A DNA stretch of 64,000 bases from Prevotella sp. 10(H) (GTDB taxonomy: Bacteria > Bacteroidota > Bacteroidia > Bacteroidales > Dysgonomonadaceae): assembly GCF_000711235.1 (NCBI RefSeq), contig NZ_JOMI01000001.1:310001-374000 (forward strand), written 5' to 3'. This document shows positions 25,275 to 34,257 of this stretch, piece after piece. Position 1 is the first letter of the stretch. Each line of letters opens with the position of its first letter. A program made the position numbers and the translations under genes. The notes under the pieces were generated by a model. The model searched no databases and was not told the DNA's origin. It saw only the letters and a program-made list of their open reading frames with translations.

Positions 25275-26417
25275 ATGAAAAAAGTTTTTGTCAGCGGATG
25301 CTACGACATGCTCCACAGCGGGCATGTTGCATTTTTTGAAGAGGCTGCCACCTATGGCGACCTTTATGTAGGCATAGGCTCCGACAAAACGGTGAACGAG
25401 CTTAAAGCCCGCAAAACCGTCAACAATGAACAGGAGCGGCTCTACATGGTCAGTTCGCTCAAGTCGGTAAAAGAAGCGTGGATAAACAGCGGTAGCGGAC
25501 TTATCGACTTCATGGACGACATCAAAGCGCTGAAACCCGATATATTTTTCGTAAACAGCGACGGGCACAGCGCCCTCAAAGAGCAATTGTGTAAGGAGTT
25601 GGGTATAGAATACATAGTCAGCAAACGTGTTCCGCACGGGGATCTTCCTATTCGCTCGACTACCGCACTGCGTGAAGAATGCCATATACCCTACCGTATC
25701 GATCTGTCAGGCGGATGGCTCGACCAACCCAATGTAAGCAGCCTCTGCGCAGGCCCTGTACTCACAATCTCCATAGAGCCGGATTATGAGTTCAATGACC
25801 GTAGCGGCATGTCTACCAGTTCGCGCAAAAAGGCTATAGAACTCTGGCAGGTGGATATCCCCGCCGGAGATAAAAAGAAACTGGCAATGACACTTTTTTG
25901 CTTCGAGAATCCTCCCGGCACGAAGTATGTAAGCGGTTCGCAGGATTCGCTGGGCATAGTTATGCCGGGGCTGAACAGGCTGCATTACGACGGTAGCTTC
26001 TGGCCGTCCGAAATAGAGAGTATATTGGATGAAGATATTTTAGGCTGGCTCGAAAAACGGCTTTGGCTGGTACCGTTATATCCGCGTCACGACGATTACG
26101 ATGTGCTGTCCGATACGAATATTACTGCCGAAAAGGCGAAGAAACTCAGTGACGCTGCCATAAATGCATGGGATGCACTCAAACGAAAAGATACCGAATC
26201 CTTCGGTAAGGCTGTACGCGAAAGTTTCGAAGCACAGATAACAATGTATCCGCATATGGTAAGCGAAGATATATTTAAGGTATTAAATGAATATAAAGAC
26301 AAAGCGCTGGGCTGGAAACTCAGCGGCGCAGGCGGTGGCGGATACCTTATATTTGTAAGCGAAACGCCCTTGGAAAACGCAATTCAGATAAGGATACGCA
26401 GGGGCGATAGTTATTGA
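25275..26417 (+). CDS. Fusion of a cytidylyltransferase-like domain and a GHMP kinase domain
   Basis: 380 residues. The N-terminal part (1-155) is a nucleotidyltransferase: GCYDMLHSGHVAFFEEA carries the HxGH motif (His14, His17), and the end-motif LPIRSTTALREE corresponds to the ISSTxIR type. Residues about 160-380 are a GHMP sugar kinase: RIDLSGGWLDQPNV, the degenerate phosphate loop GMSTSSRKK near 188, and LSGAGGGGYL near 350. It would phosphorylate a sugar and activate it as a nucleotide derivative, as HldE and Fkp do with other domain combinations. Substrate unknown; a heptose-like sugar is a guess. A methyltransferase gene follows 89 bp later. Confidence 0.85.
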   Translation: MKKVFVSGCYDMLHSGHVAFFEEAATYGDLYVGIGSDKTVNELKARKTVNNEQERLYMVSSLKSVKEAWINSGSGLIDFMDDIKALKPDIFFVNSDGHSALKEQLCKELGIEYIVSKRVPHGDLPIRSTTALREECHIPYRIDLSGGWLDQPNVSSLCAGPVLTISIEPDYEFNDRSGMSTSSRKKAIELWQVDIPAGDKKKLAMTLFCFENPPGTKYVSGSQDSLGIVMPGLNRLHYDGSFWPSEIESILDEDILGWLEKRLWLVPLYPRHDDYDVLSDTNITAEKAKKLSDAAINAWDALKRKDTESFGKAVRESFEAQITMYPHMVSEDIFKVLNEYKDKALGWKLSGAGGGGYLIFVSETPLENAIQIRIRRGDSY

Positions 26418-26506
26418 AATTCTGTGCTACTCCCTTAATTCTGTGTTTGATTTTAAAAACTTTTTTGCGCCTTTGCACCTTTGTGAGAATCAATAAAAAA
26501 AACATT

Positions 26507-27238
26507 ATGAAAGAAAATAAATACGATAACGACGAATTCTTCAAACAATACAGCCTCATGTCCCGCTCTGTCAACGGACTCGACGGTGCCGGTGAATGGC
26601 ATATACTTCGCAACATGATGCCCTCTTTCGAGGGGAAGCGAGTACTCGATCTCGGCTGCGGGTTTGGCTGGCACTGCATATATGCCGCAGAAAAAGGCGC
26701 AGCATCCGTTGTAGGCATCGATATATCCGAAAAGATGATTGCCGTAGCAAAGGAGAAGAACGCCTCTCCCGTTATCGAATATAAATGCATGGCTATAGAA
26801 GATTTCGAATACAAACCGGAATCATTCGATATAGTCATCAGTTCGCTGGCATTCCATTATTTGGAATCATTTGACGACATCAGTAATAAGGTATCCCGTT
26901 GCCTGACGGCAGGCGGCACATTTATCTTCTCGGTAGAGCATCCCATATTTACGGCATACGGAACGCAGGACTGGTATTACGATGATAAGGGGGAACGCCT
27001 GCACTGGCCTGTCGACAGGTACTTTACAGAGGGAAGGCGCGTAGCGAATTTTCTGGGCGAAGATGTTATCAAATATCACAAAACCCTGACTACCTATCTC
27101 AACGGACTGCTAAAATCGGGCTTCACCATAAAAGAAATAGTAGAACCCGAACCCGACAAGAATATGCTCCATATCCCCGGCATGCGCGACGAACTGCGCC
27201 GCCCTATTTTCCTGATAGTATCTGCCGTAAAGGGTTAG
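26507..27238 (+). CDS. Class I SAM-dependent methyltransferase
   Basis: 243 residues from the ATG at 26507, chosen because upstream in-frame codons fall in repeat debris. SAM-binding motif I is VLDLGCGFGWHCIYAAEKGA (near residue 46), with motif II acidic residue in VVGIDISEKMI and motif IV FDIVISSLAFHYL. A small-molecule type methyltransferase of the UbiE/Methyltransf_11 class. Same strand as the fusion kinase, so possibly co-transcribed; whether they share a pathway is unknown. It converges with the phosphoesterase gene with 5 bp between stops. Confidence 0.88.
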   Translation: MKENKYDNDEFFKQYSLMSRSVNGLDGAGEWHILRNMMPSFEGKRVLDLGCGFGWHCIYAAEKGAASVVGIDISEKMIAVAKEKNASPVIEYKCMAIEDFEYKPESFDIVISSLAFHYLESFDDISNKVSRCLTAGGTFIFSVEHPIFTAYGTQDWYYDDKGERLHWPVDRYFTEGRRVANFLGEDVIKYHKTLTTYLNGLLKSGFTIKEIVEPEPDKNMLHIPGMRDELRRPIFLIVSAVKG

Positions 27239-27243
27239 CCTGC

Positions 27244-28398
27244 TTACTTCTTCCGTAGGGTAATCACCGTGATTTCCGGCCATGCGCCATAGCGGAACGA
27301 CAGTATAGCCGTGCCTATACCGCCGTTTACATACAAGGCCTGCTTGCCCTCTTTGTACATTCCCCACCATTCCTTATATACAAAGGATGCAGGAGAAAGT
27401 CCGAATAGTGCAAACTGGGTAGCATGCGTATGTCCGGCAAGCATCAGGTCGACATCCGTTTTCAGCACCTCGCGGCGCCAGTGTGTAGGGTCGTGGCTGA
27501 GCAGTATCTTAAAGTCCTGCTTCGTTGTGCCCTGCATAGCCTTTTTCAGATTGCCGTAGCGGGGAAAAGGCGGTGCGCCGTCGTTCTCCACGCCGATAAG
27601 GGCTATTTTATCTTCTCCTTTCGTGAGATATGTGTGATGATTATTCAGTAGTTTCCAACCGAAAGAAGCCTGCCGCCGTTTCAGGTCTTGCAGATTCTTT
27701 TTCTGGTCGTCTTTGGTTTTCCATCCGCGGTAAAGCCCGTAGTCATGGTTACCGAGTACCGAATACACGCCGCCCGGCGCTTTTATGCCCGACAGCACCT
27801 TATCGAATCCGTTCAGTTCGGTGGCAACATTATGTACAAGGTCGCCCGTTACCATTACAGCATCAGGTTTCTGCGCATTAACCAAAGACACTACCTTTGC
27901 CAACGGCTTCGTATCGCCTTTCCATTTGCCAGTGTGCAGGTCTGATATTTGCACAATGCGGTAACCGTCGAACGATGCAGGCAGATCGGGCGAAGAATAT
28001 TCTACTTCGCGCACTTCGAATCGCGTTTGTCCGGCCGTACTTCCGTAAATAACGATATATAATACTCCCAGACTGGCAAGTACTCCCACAACAGTAAAAG
28101 GATATACTTTCCATTTGAAGAAGTATCGCAACGGTAAATCGAGCAAACTGATAACGAAAAAGATGATCTTCGGCAATGATAGGGCCATGAATACCATTGA
28201 AAATACTTCCCTGTGACTACTGCCGCGCCCACTGGAAAAGAAGAAATAATACATGCCTGCCAGCAATACGACAGAAGGTATGAACCAAAGTATGCGCAAG
28301 AGCATATTTTTAGTCAGCTTCCTTATATATAATATGAAAATATAGATATCAGCAAGCAGAAGAGCCACAAAGCAATAGGTAAATATCCGTCCCAGCAT
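27244..28398 (-). CDS. Membrane-anchored metallophosphoesterase (YaeI-like)
   Basis: 384 residues. Four hydrophobic segments occupy the first 120 residues, then a calcineurin-like phosphoesterase domain: QISDLHTGKW (metal ligands D and H), VMVTGDLVHN, SVLGNHDYG, LLSHDPTHW and AGHTHATQF, which is the full set of dimetal ligands in order. Related enzymes act on lipid-linked or phospholipid phosphates (YaeI) at the inner membrane. Substrate here unknown. It is the last gene of a leftward pair with the universal stress protein, from which it is separated by a terminator. Confidence 0.92.
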   Translation of the reverse strand: MLGRIFTYCFVALLLADIYIFILYIRKLTKNMLLRILWFIPSVVLLAGMYYFFFSSGRGSSHREVFSMVFMALSLPKIIFFVISLLDLPLRYFFKWKVYPFTVVGVLASLGVLYIVIYGSTAGQTRFEVREVEYSSPDLPASFDGYRIVQISDLHTGKWKGDTKPLAKVVSLVNAQKPDAVMVTGDLVHNVATELNGFDKVLSGIKAPGGVYSVLGNHDYGLYRGWKTKDDQKKNLQDLKRRQASFGWKLLNNHHTYLTKGEDKIALIGVENDGAPPFPRYGNLKKAMQGTTKQDFKILLSHDPTHWRREVLKTDVDLMLAGHTHATQFALFGLSPASFVYKEWWGMYKEGKQALYVNGGIGTAILSFRYGAWPEITVITLRKK

Positions 28399-28443
28399 GT
28401 ATTGTTTTTAATTTAATCCGCAAGATAAGCATTTATCCAGAAA

Positions 28444-28478
28444 AAAATCCGGTAAGTCATTGCAACCTGCCGGATTTT
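28444..28478 (-). terminator. Terminator of the universal stress protein gene
   Basis: A perfect 9-bp stem, AAAATCCGG/CCGGATTTT, is followed on the minus strand by a T-run of seven. It lies 26 bp after the stress-protein stop codon. Confidence 0.88.
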
Positions 28479-28504
28479 CACGGTTAATTAATGATTTAAA
28501 AGAA

Positions 28505-29614
28505 TTAACCCCTAAATATAAGGAGGTTAACATCAAAATTCGTTAAAAGTTTGCGGGAAACGCTCGGCAGGAAGATACGCCCGAAAAGGTTTCTCCGTTT
28601 CGTATTCAGAGCCACAATGTTCACCTGCTCTTCCTTGATGAAAGAACTCATTGCCAGCACCATATCGGGTGCATCAATCACTTTATATCCGACCTGCACT
28701 TCGGGATATTTCTTCCTGAAATAATCCTCCATACCGGCCATCTCGCTTTGCGTCCATTTAGCCCCGCTCTTATCTTTTGCATTCACATGAACAAAGGTAA
28801 TCTTCACCGACGGGAATGCCTTTAGTTTTGTAACGAAATAGTCGAACGACTCCAGATCGCGTTTTTGAAAATTAGTAAGGAAGGCTATGTGCTTGATATC
28901 CTCCATTTTTGCAAACTGTGAGTTTTCGGGAACTACCATTACCGGCACGTTCGTCATCTCGATAATATCGGCCGTCACATTACCTAATATACTGTGCTGG
29001 CTGTTGCTTTTTCCCTTTGTTCCTAAGACAAGCAGGAACGGCTTGTATTCGTCGATAAAGTTTTCAATTTCTTCCTCCACGGGACCCTCACGCAACGAAT
29101 AGGAGTAATTCACCGACGGGAAATCTTTTTCCGAAATCTTCTTATCTATTTCGTAGCAAAAATCCAGCATCTCCCTGCGCGCACTGTCGAGCATATTTTC
29201 GCCATCGCTCGTATGCACCGCATCGGCAAAAGGAAAAGTAATTGGAAAACGCATTTTGTATACATGCAGAATCTTCACCTTGGCATTCGCCTGATGAGCT
29301 ATTGCAAATGCAATCCGGCAGGCTTTGAGTGAATAAGGGGAAAAGTCGATAGGAACAAGTATGCGTTTACGTCCGTCGTCTATTTTCTGTATACGATCGT
29401 CATTGTAACGAAAGAGATGCGCGCTTTCTATAATCGTTAGCGCCTTTGTCAAGTCCGAAGCACTTATCCTTACAGCGATCGCACATGAGCCGTCAGCCTC
29501 TTTGTCGCTCAAGTCGACGAGAATAGAGTCTACGCCCATGTCTTCGAGGGTGTATTTCAGTATACGTGCTTTTTCGGGGGTATGGATAGCCAGAGTTATC
29601 AGTTTGTCGTCCAT
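28505..29614 (-). CDS. Tandem universal stress protein with N-terminal DUF2007-like domain
   Basis: 369 residues. Residues 1-75 (KARILKYTLEDMGVDSILV, then VRISASDLTKALTIIES) look like a small DUF2007-type signal-transduction domain. Residues about 83-225 are UspA domain 1 (ILVPIDFSPYSLKACRIAF; LVLGTKGKSNSQHSILGNV, with the G-2x-G-9x-G-S/N pattern of ATP-binding Usps). Residues about 240-369 are a second Usp domain with an eroded nucleotide loop. Cytoplasmic stress-response factor. Single gene with its own terminator. The domain fusion is unusual but the Usp call is firm. Confidence 0.9.
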   Translation of the reverse strand: MDDKLITLAIHTPEKARILKYTLEDMGVDSILVDLSDKEADGSCAIAVRISASDLTKALTIIESAHLFRYNDDRIQKIDDGRKRILVPIDFSPYSLKACRIAFAIAHQANAKVKILHVYKMRFPITFPFADAVHTSDGENMLDSARREMLDFCYEIDKKISEKDFPSVNYSYSLREGPVEEEIENFIDEYKPFLLVLGTKGKSNSQHSILGNVTADIIEMTNVPVMVVPENSQFAKMEDIKHIAFLTNFQKRDLESFDYFVTKLKAFPSVKITFVHVNAKDKSGAKWTQSEMAGMEDYFRKKYPEVQVGYKVIDAPDMVLAMSSFIKEEQVNIVALNTKRRNLFGRIFLPSVSRKLLTNFDVNLLIFRG

Positions 29615-29825
29615 ATCTTTTTACCTTTAGTTTTTCAGATTATTGCCTGACAGATCACGGTTGCAATCCCACATTAACCGATGATACCGTCTTCTCTAAC
29701 AAATTTACTAAAAACTATTGAAAATAAAAAGGGATATTTATATGCTTTTTAACAAAAAGAAACAAGCTTTTACTTAGTTTTACCGTTGGTCAAAATAGTT
29801 ATGTATTTCTCGTCGTCGCATTGCG

Positions 29826-29993
29826 GTTCCGGCCTCTGTTCCGAAGGCGGGGTACCCGTTCGGCGAAATAGCCTCCCCAACCTCTCCTAGGAAAGGGTTC
29901 TTTCCTCTCCTTGGGGAGGCTAGGAGGGGCTGGTCGCCGAGGAATGAAGCTTTGATTTTGTAACTTTTTTATCAAGAAAAAAGTTTATAGAAC
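29826..29993 (+). repeat. Composite of GC-rich dispersed repeat pieces
   Basis: The order is: CGAAGGCGGGGTACCCG, similar to a segment of the repeats at 32.9 and 34.3 kb; an inverted pair CCTCCCCAACCTCTCCTAGG / CCTTGGGGAGG (29871-29925), whose unit recurs at 39165-39205; and a 3' tail AACTTTTTTATCAAGAAAAAAGTT, a hairpin repeat also at 16.4 and 48.8 kb. It fills most of the 413-bp gap before the PHP gene. No coding content. Confidence 0.65.
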
Positions 29994-30002
29994 CTTTAAT
30001 CC

Positions 30003-30010
30003 TATATTTG
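30003..30010 (+). promoter_or_regulatory. -7 promoter element of the PHP gene
   Basis: TATATTTG, an exact TAnnTTTG match, lies 17 bp before the ATG. It sits immediately after the hairpin repeat tail, which may insulate it. Confidence 0.5.
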
Positions 30011-30027
30011 CATTAAACATCCACAAC

Positions 30028-30918
30028 ATGAAAAAAGCCGACTTACACATCCACACCCTATACAGCAGCGACGGAGAACATACAGTATCCGACATATTAA
30101 ATATGTGCCTGAATGCCGACATCGGCACATTCTCCATAACAGACCACAATACAGTTGGTGCTACAACAGAAGCGGCAGCATTAGCATCAGAGAAAGACAT
30201 CCTTTTCATCTCAGGCATCGAAATCGACTGTAACTATAAAGGAAACGACCTTCATCTCCTCGGATACGGCATCGACTGGGAAAGTGAGGATTTTGCCCGC
30301 CTCGAAGCATCTGTGTCGAAACTCGTTCTGGATTCGTTTTCACAAATGGTAGATAATCTGCTCGGGCTGGGATTCAATGTTGATGCCGAAGCCGTAATGA
30401 ACAAAGCCGACGGCAAACTGCCCTCGCCCGAACTGATAGCCGAAGTGATGCTGTCGGACAAAAAATATGAAACTCCTCTTCTCAAACCTTACATGGCGGG
30501 TGGCGAACGCAGCGATATGCCGTATATCAATTTCTATCTCGACTATTTTGCACAGGGAAAATCTGCCTATGTGCCCATCACATATATGGACTATAGCGAT
30601 GCCCTGCAACTGGTAACCGACAACGGCGGCATCCCCATCGTAGCCCACCCGGGACTGAACTTTAGAGGGAAGGAAGAAGTAATTCCCGAACTTCTCGACA
30701 AAGGTGCGAGAGGTCTGGAAGTATTTAATAATTACCACGATACGCAGCAAATACACTATTTTGCCTCATTGGTAACGGAGCGTAAGGCATTAATGACCTG
30801 CGGCAGCGACTTCCACGGTAAGACAAAGCCACTGATACAGATAGGACAATACAAATTCGACGATAAGTATAAAGAATATCTTGATATTTCGGTTACCACA
30901 ATAGCAGAGCGGAAATAA
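30028..30918 (+). CDS. PHP-domain phosphatase (TrpH/RNase AM-like)
   Basis: 296 residues. The PHP metal-binding motifs are in order: DLHIHTLYSSDGEH (motif 1), FSITDHNTVGA (2), SGIEIDC (3), VAHPGLNF with PIVAHPG (late motif) and CGSDFHGK at the C-terminus. The architecture matches TrpH/YciV, a 3',5'-nucleoside bisphosphate phosphatase and 5'-3' exonuclease that trims rRNA ends. Cytoplasmic. It is convergent with the CoA-transferase gene, with only 2 bp between the stops. Confidence 0.9.
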   Translation: MKKADLHIHTLYSSDGEHTVSDILNMCLNADIGTFSITDHNTVGATTEAAALASEKDILFISGIEIDCNYKGNDLHLLGYGIDWESEDFARLEASVSKLVLDSFSQMVDNLLGLGFNVDAEAVMNKADGKLPSPELIAEVMLSDKKYETPLLKPYMAGGERSDMPYINFYLDYFAQGKSAYVPITYMDYSDALQLVTDNGGIPIVAHPGLNFRGKEEVIPELLDKGARGLEVFNNYHDTQQIHYFASLVTERKALMTCGSDFHGKTKPLIQIGQYKFDDKYKEYLDISVTTIAERK

Positions 30919-30920
30919 GA

Positions 30921-32432
30921 TTACTTCCGCACAGTTTCTTCACATATATTTTCGCCTATCTCCGCATTGCGCATATCGCCCGTTTTCATAAAAGCCTGAT
31001 GAAACGAAAAAGCATAATCGAGATTGACAGGTGTTTGCCCCACAGCCCCGCTTGCCAGATAGCTGCGCAACAGCGGGCGATAATCGGGATGCGCACAGTT
31101 TTCGATAATACATTCCGCACGTTCTTCAGGCGATTTTCCGCGCAGGTCGGCCACTCCGTATTCAGACACAATTACCTTTACCGAATGCTCACTGTGATCC
31201 TGATGTGATACCATCGGCACAAAGGCGCTGATATTACCGTCCTTGGCAGTAGACGGCGTCAGGAATATGGAAATATAGGCATTGCGGGCAAAATCTCCCG
31301 AACCGCCGATACCGTTCATCATACGGCTACCCATGACATGCGTAGAATTGATATTGCCGAAAATATCTGCTTCGAGAGCTGTATTCATGGCAATTACGCC
31401 CAAACGACGGGCAATTTCAGGGTTATTGGAAATCTCAGATGTGCGGAATACTATCCGCTCTTTAAAAAATGGCAGGTTGCTGTAGATACGTTCGATACAC
31501 GGATTGCTGACCGTAAGTGTTCCGCCGCTGGCAAAAGTGACGCGTCCCGCTTCCATCAACCCGATAACGGCATCCTGTATCACCTCGGTATATACTTCAA
31601 AATCGGGAATATCTTTACTCTCTCCCATGGCTGCCAGTACGGCATTGGCGATATTACCCACTCCCGACTGTATCGGCAGGAAAGTATCGGGAATTCGCCC
31701 CTTAGCCATTTCTTCTACTAAGAAACCGACTACATTACGCCCTATCTGCGCCGTTATTTCATCCACAGGAGCGAAACCTCCGCCCTCGTTGGGCTTGTTT
31801 GTATGCACTACTACAATCTTATCGGGATCGATTTTAATATGGTCTTTTCCTATGCGGTCACGTACGGAATAGACAGGAATTTCTCTGCGGTGCGGCGGGT
31901 CGGATAATTCAATCAGGTCGTGCATACCGCGTAATTCTTTAGGATGCCAGCTGTTAAGCTCCACAATCACAATCCTTGCCATGCGCGCAATCGTCGGGCT
32001 GATACCTACGCCACAGGTAGGAACTATTTCGCCGTCTTCGGTCACATCGCTGGCCTCTATGATAGCGATGTCTACAGGGCCGTAAAAGCCATAGCGCAGG
32101 TCTTGAGCCATAGTAGACAGGTGCAGGTCGAAGTACTTCACTTCTTCACTGTTTATGGCATTCCTCAAATCCTTGTTGGTCTGGTATGGTGTGCGGAATT
32201 TGATAGCATGGGCGCGGGCGAGCGCACCGTCGATACTGTCGCCTGTGGATGCTCCGGTAAACATCCCTATTTTGAAGGGGTTGCCTTTTGCATGCTCTTC
32301 TTCGGCACGCTTGGCAAGTGCCACGGGCACTACTTTGGGGCAGCCTGCATGTGTGAAACCGCTGAATCCGACATTGTCATCGTTATTGATAAGGGTTGCT
32401 GCCTGTTCGGCAGTCATGAATTTTAGTGGCAT
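30921..32432 (-). CDS. Acetyl-CoA hydrolase/CoA transferase (succinyl-CoA:acetate type)
   Basis: 503 residues, full length for class I CoA transferases of the YgfH/AarC/Cat1 group. N-terminal SGFTHAGCPKVVPVAL; the catalytic glutamate lies in FEVYTEVIQD (Glu283), and a CoA-binding GxGxxG-like segment is SGVGNIANAV, then GIGGSGDFARNAY. It transfers CoA between acyl groups, such as succinate and acetate or propionate. This is a typical end step of succinate-propionate fermentation in Bacteroidales. Cytoplasmic, monocistronic. Confidence 0.94.
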   Translation of the reverse strand: MPLKFMTAEQAATLINNDDNVGFSGFTHAGCPKVVPVALAKRAEEEHAKGNPFKIGMFTGASTGDSIDGALARAHAIKFRTPYQTNKDLRNAINSEEVKYFDLHLSTMAQDLRYGFYGPVDIAIIEASDVTEDGEIVPTCGVGISPTIARMARIVIVELNSWHPKELRGMHDLIELSDPPHRREIPVYSVRDRIGKDHIKIDPDKIVVVHTNKPNEGGGFAPVDEITAQIGRNVVGFLVEEMAKGRIPDTFLPIQSGVGNIANAVLAAMGESKDIPDFEVYTEVIQDAVIGLMEAGRVTFASGGTLTVSNPCIERIYSNLPFFKERIVFRTSEISNNPEIARRLGVIAMNTALEADIFGNINSTHVMGSRMMNGIGGSGDFARNAYISIFLTPSTAKDGNISAFVPMVSHQDHSEHSVKVIVSEYGVADLRGKSPEERAECIIENCAHPDYRPLLRSYLASGAVGQTPVNLDYAFSFHQAFMKTGDMRNAEIGENICEETVRK

Positions 32433-32614
32433 ATTGTATTCTGTTTTAAATATTCTTTCTGTTTATTGTTCATTTTGGCATTAGCCAGTACAAAATTACA
32501 TTAAATACTTCTTGTCCTAAATGACAATAATCAAGCAGATTCTGCCATATATATTTGTTACAAATGTTTTATTAGAGTTTCTTTTTTGTATGATTTTTTA
32601 AATTTGTTCATGTC

Positions 32615-32813
32615 TGCCGCGCCCTCCCGGGCTTGGCTTTCATTTTGGCATTGCCCAAAACGAAACAAAAGGCTAGCGCTTCGTTCCTCGGCGACCCAAA
32701 ACTGTTTTACCGGCTGAAAGTGACAAACGGGCTATCGCCCCGTCCCTTTCCATGCCGCTTTCAACGGATTGGGTGCCCCGCCTGCGTCACTAATGCGCGG
32801 GAAGCTGACGCAC
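32615..32813 (-). repeat. Dispersed repeat family R, minus-strand copy
   Basis: About 200 bp, starting (in plus coordinates) TGCCGCGCCCTCCCGGGCTT, containing GGCTAGCGCTTCGTTCCTCG, and ending CTGACGCAC. Closely similar copies lie at 38815-39012 and 39815-39989 and a partial one at 48629. Read on the minus strand it begins GTGCGTCAGC, the same start as the plus-strand copies that follow. Confidence 0.85.
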
Positions 32814-32853
32814 TAATCAGCAATACCATCAAAAGCTTATTTGTGTGTCTCGT

Positions 32854-33100
32854 CGTGCTTTAGCCTGCGCCGTTAGCTTTAAGTACGGGGTACCCGTAGG
32901 GTGAAAAAGGCGTAAAACGAAAACGTGTTTGAGCTTATCTTTCAATTCGGATTTAACACGCTTTAGAGCGAGTTTTTTCGTTTAGCCTTTAAGCCCGTGG
33001 CGGGTCGGACATTGAAGCGGGGCGCTAAAGCGTTTTTGGTTCCTTTTGGGGATTAGGCCAAAAGGAACGCAAGTAATCTCCGATTGCGCGCAGTATAAAG
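32854..33100 (+). repeat. Dispersed repeat family R, plus-strand copy
   Basis: About 247 bp; its sister copy is at 34258-34507. Shared landmarks are TTAGCTTTAAGTACGGGGTA, GGGTCGGACATTGAAGCGGG and GGCGCTAAAGCGTTTTTGGT. With the preceding minus copy it makes a head-to-head inverted pair with a 40-bp centre. The GTACGGGGTACCC piece is also at 29.85 kb. Confidence 0.85.
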
Positions 33101-33141
33101 AAAATAGAACATTTTATTTCAACTCTTGATTTACTTATTAT

Positions 33142-33149
33142 TACATTTG
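33142..33149 (+). promoter_or_regulatory. -7 promoter element of the GlxA-type regulator gene
   Basis: TACATTTG matches TAnnTTTG and lies 16 bp before the ATG, just after the repeat pair. Confidence 0.45.
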
Positions 33150-33165
33150 TAAAAAGACCGAAAAT

Positions 33166-34158
33166 ATGACCGAAAACAAACATATAGCATTCCTTGTAAT
33201 ACCTGATGCCACCCTGCTCGATATCACAGGGCCTTACGAAGTATTTACCCAAGCCAATGAGTGCCTGCACAAAAGAGATTTGTCAGACGCATATATACTC
33301 CATACATTATCAGCCGGAAAGAGCAAGGCAGTGCGGACAGCTTCGGGAATGACCCTACAATGTGAAGATTACTACAATAAAACAGATTATGAAATTGACA
33401 CCTTCTTCATACCCGGTATGCCTAATTCGATGCAGCACCGTTATTCTCTGGATAAGAAAGTATTGCAATGGATAAATAAACAATCAAAAAAGGTACGTCG
33501 TATCTGTTCGGTATGTACAGGCACTTTCTTCCTTGCCGAAGCGGGAGTGCTGAACGGAAAGAATGCGACAACGCACTGGGAATTGTGCGACAAGCTGCAG
33601 CACGACTATCCGGATATAAAAGTAAATGCAGAGCCTATTTTCGTAAAAGACGGGAATACATATACTTCGGCAGGAATCTCCGCCGGAATGGACTTGGCGC
33701 TTGCACTTGTGGAAGAAGATTTCGGACGGGCGCTTGCTCTCGAAGTGGCAAGACAAATGGTACTCTATCTGAAACGGCCGGGCAGCCAGTCGCAATACAG
33801 TTCGGTACTGACGCATCAGGCCGTAGATTACCGCCCTATACAGGATATTGAAAGCTGGATAATGGAGCATCTGACCGATGACCTGAATGTGGAACGTCTG
33901 GCGGAACAGGCATCAATGAGCCCCCGGAATTTCGCCCGTGTTTTTACCCGCGAAACGGGAATCACTCCCGCCCGATATATAGACAAGTTACGTATCGAAA
34001 CCGCCTGTCGCTATCTGGTTGAGACCCAGCTTTCGCTAAAGGAAATAAGCGATGCCTGCGGTTTAGGCAGTCCGGATAATATGAGGCGTGTGTTTTTGAA
34101 GTATCTGCAGATATCGCCTGCCGATTACAGGAGGAATTTCGGGACTACGGTTAGTTGA
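33166..34158 (+). CDS. GlxA-type regulator: DJ-1/PfpI domain plus AraC HTH
   Basis: 330 residues. Residues 1-200 are a DJ-1/PfpI fold: FLVIPDATLLDITGPYEVF at the N-terminus and ICSVCTGTFFLAEAGVLNGK with the elbow cysteine. Residues about 225-325 carry the AraC DNA-binding domain: LNVERLAEQASMSPRNFARV (HTH 1), LKEISDACGLGSPDNMRRVF (HTH 2) and the closing SPADYR. It senses an unknown small molecule, as GlxA family members do. Cytoplasmic; single gene, flanked by dispersed repeats on both sides. Confidence 0.94.
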   Translation: MTENKHIAFLVIPDATLLDITGPYEVFTQANECLHKRDLSDAYILHTLSAGKSKAVRTASGMTLQCEDYYNKTDYEIDTFFIPGMPNSMQHRYSLDKKVLQWINKQSKKVRRICSVCTGTFFLAEAGVLNGKNATTHWELCDKLQHDYPDIKVNAEPIFVKDGNTYTSAGISAGMDLALALVEEDFGRALALEVARQMVLYLKRPGSQSQYSSVLTHQAVDYRPIQDIESWIMEHLTDDLNVERLAEQASMSPRNFARVFTRETGITPARYIDKLRIETACRYLVETQLSLKEISDACGLGSPDNMRRVFLKYLQISPADYRRNFGTTVS

Positions 34159-34257
34159 TTTATCAGTCTCGTAAAGGCGCTAAGACGCAACATAATTAAA
34201 TTTTATAATGTCAATCAAAAATTAAAGTAGAACTATCTTATTCAATCAACTCTTGTA

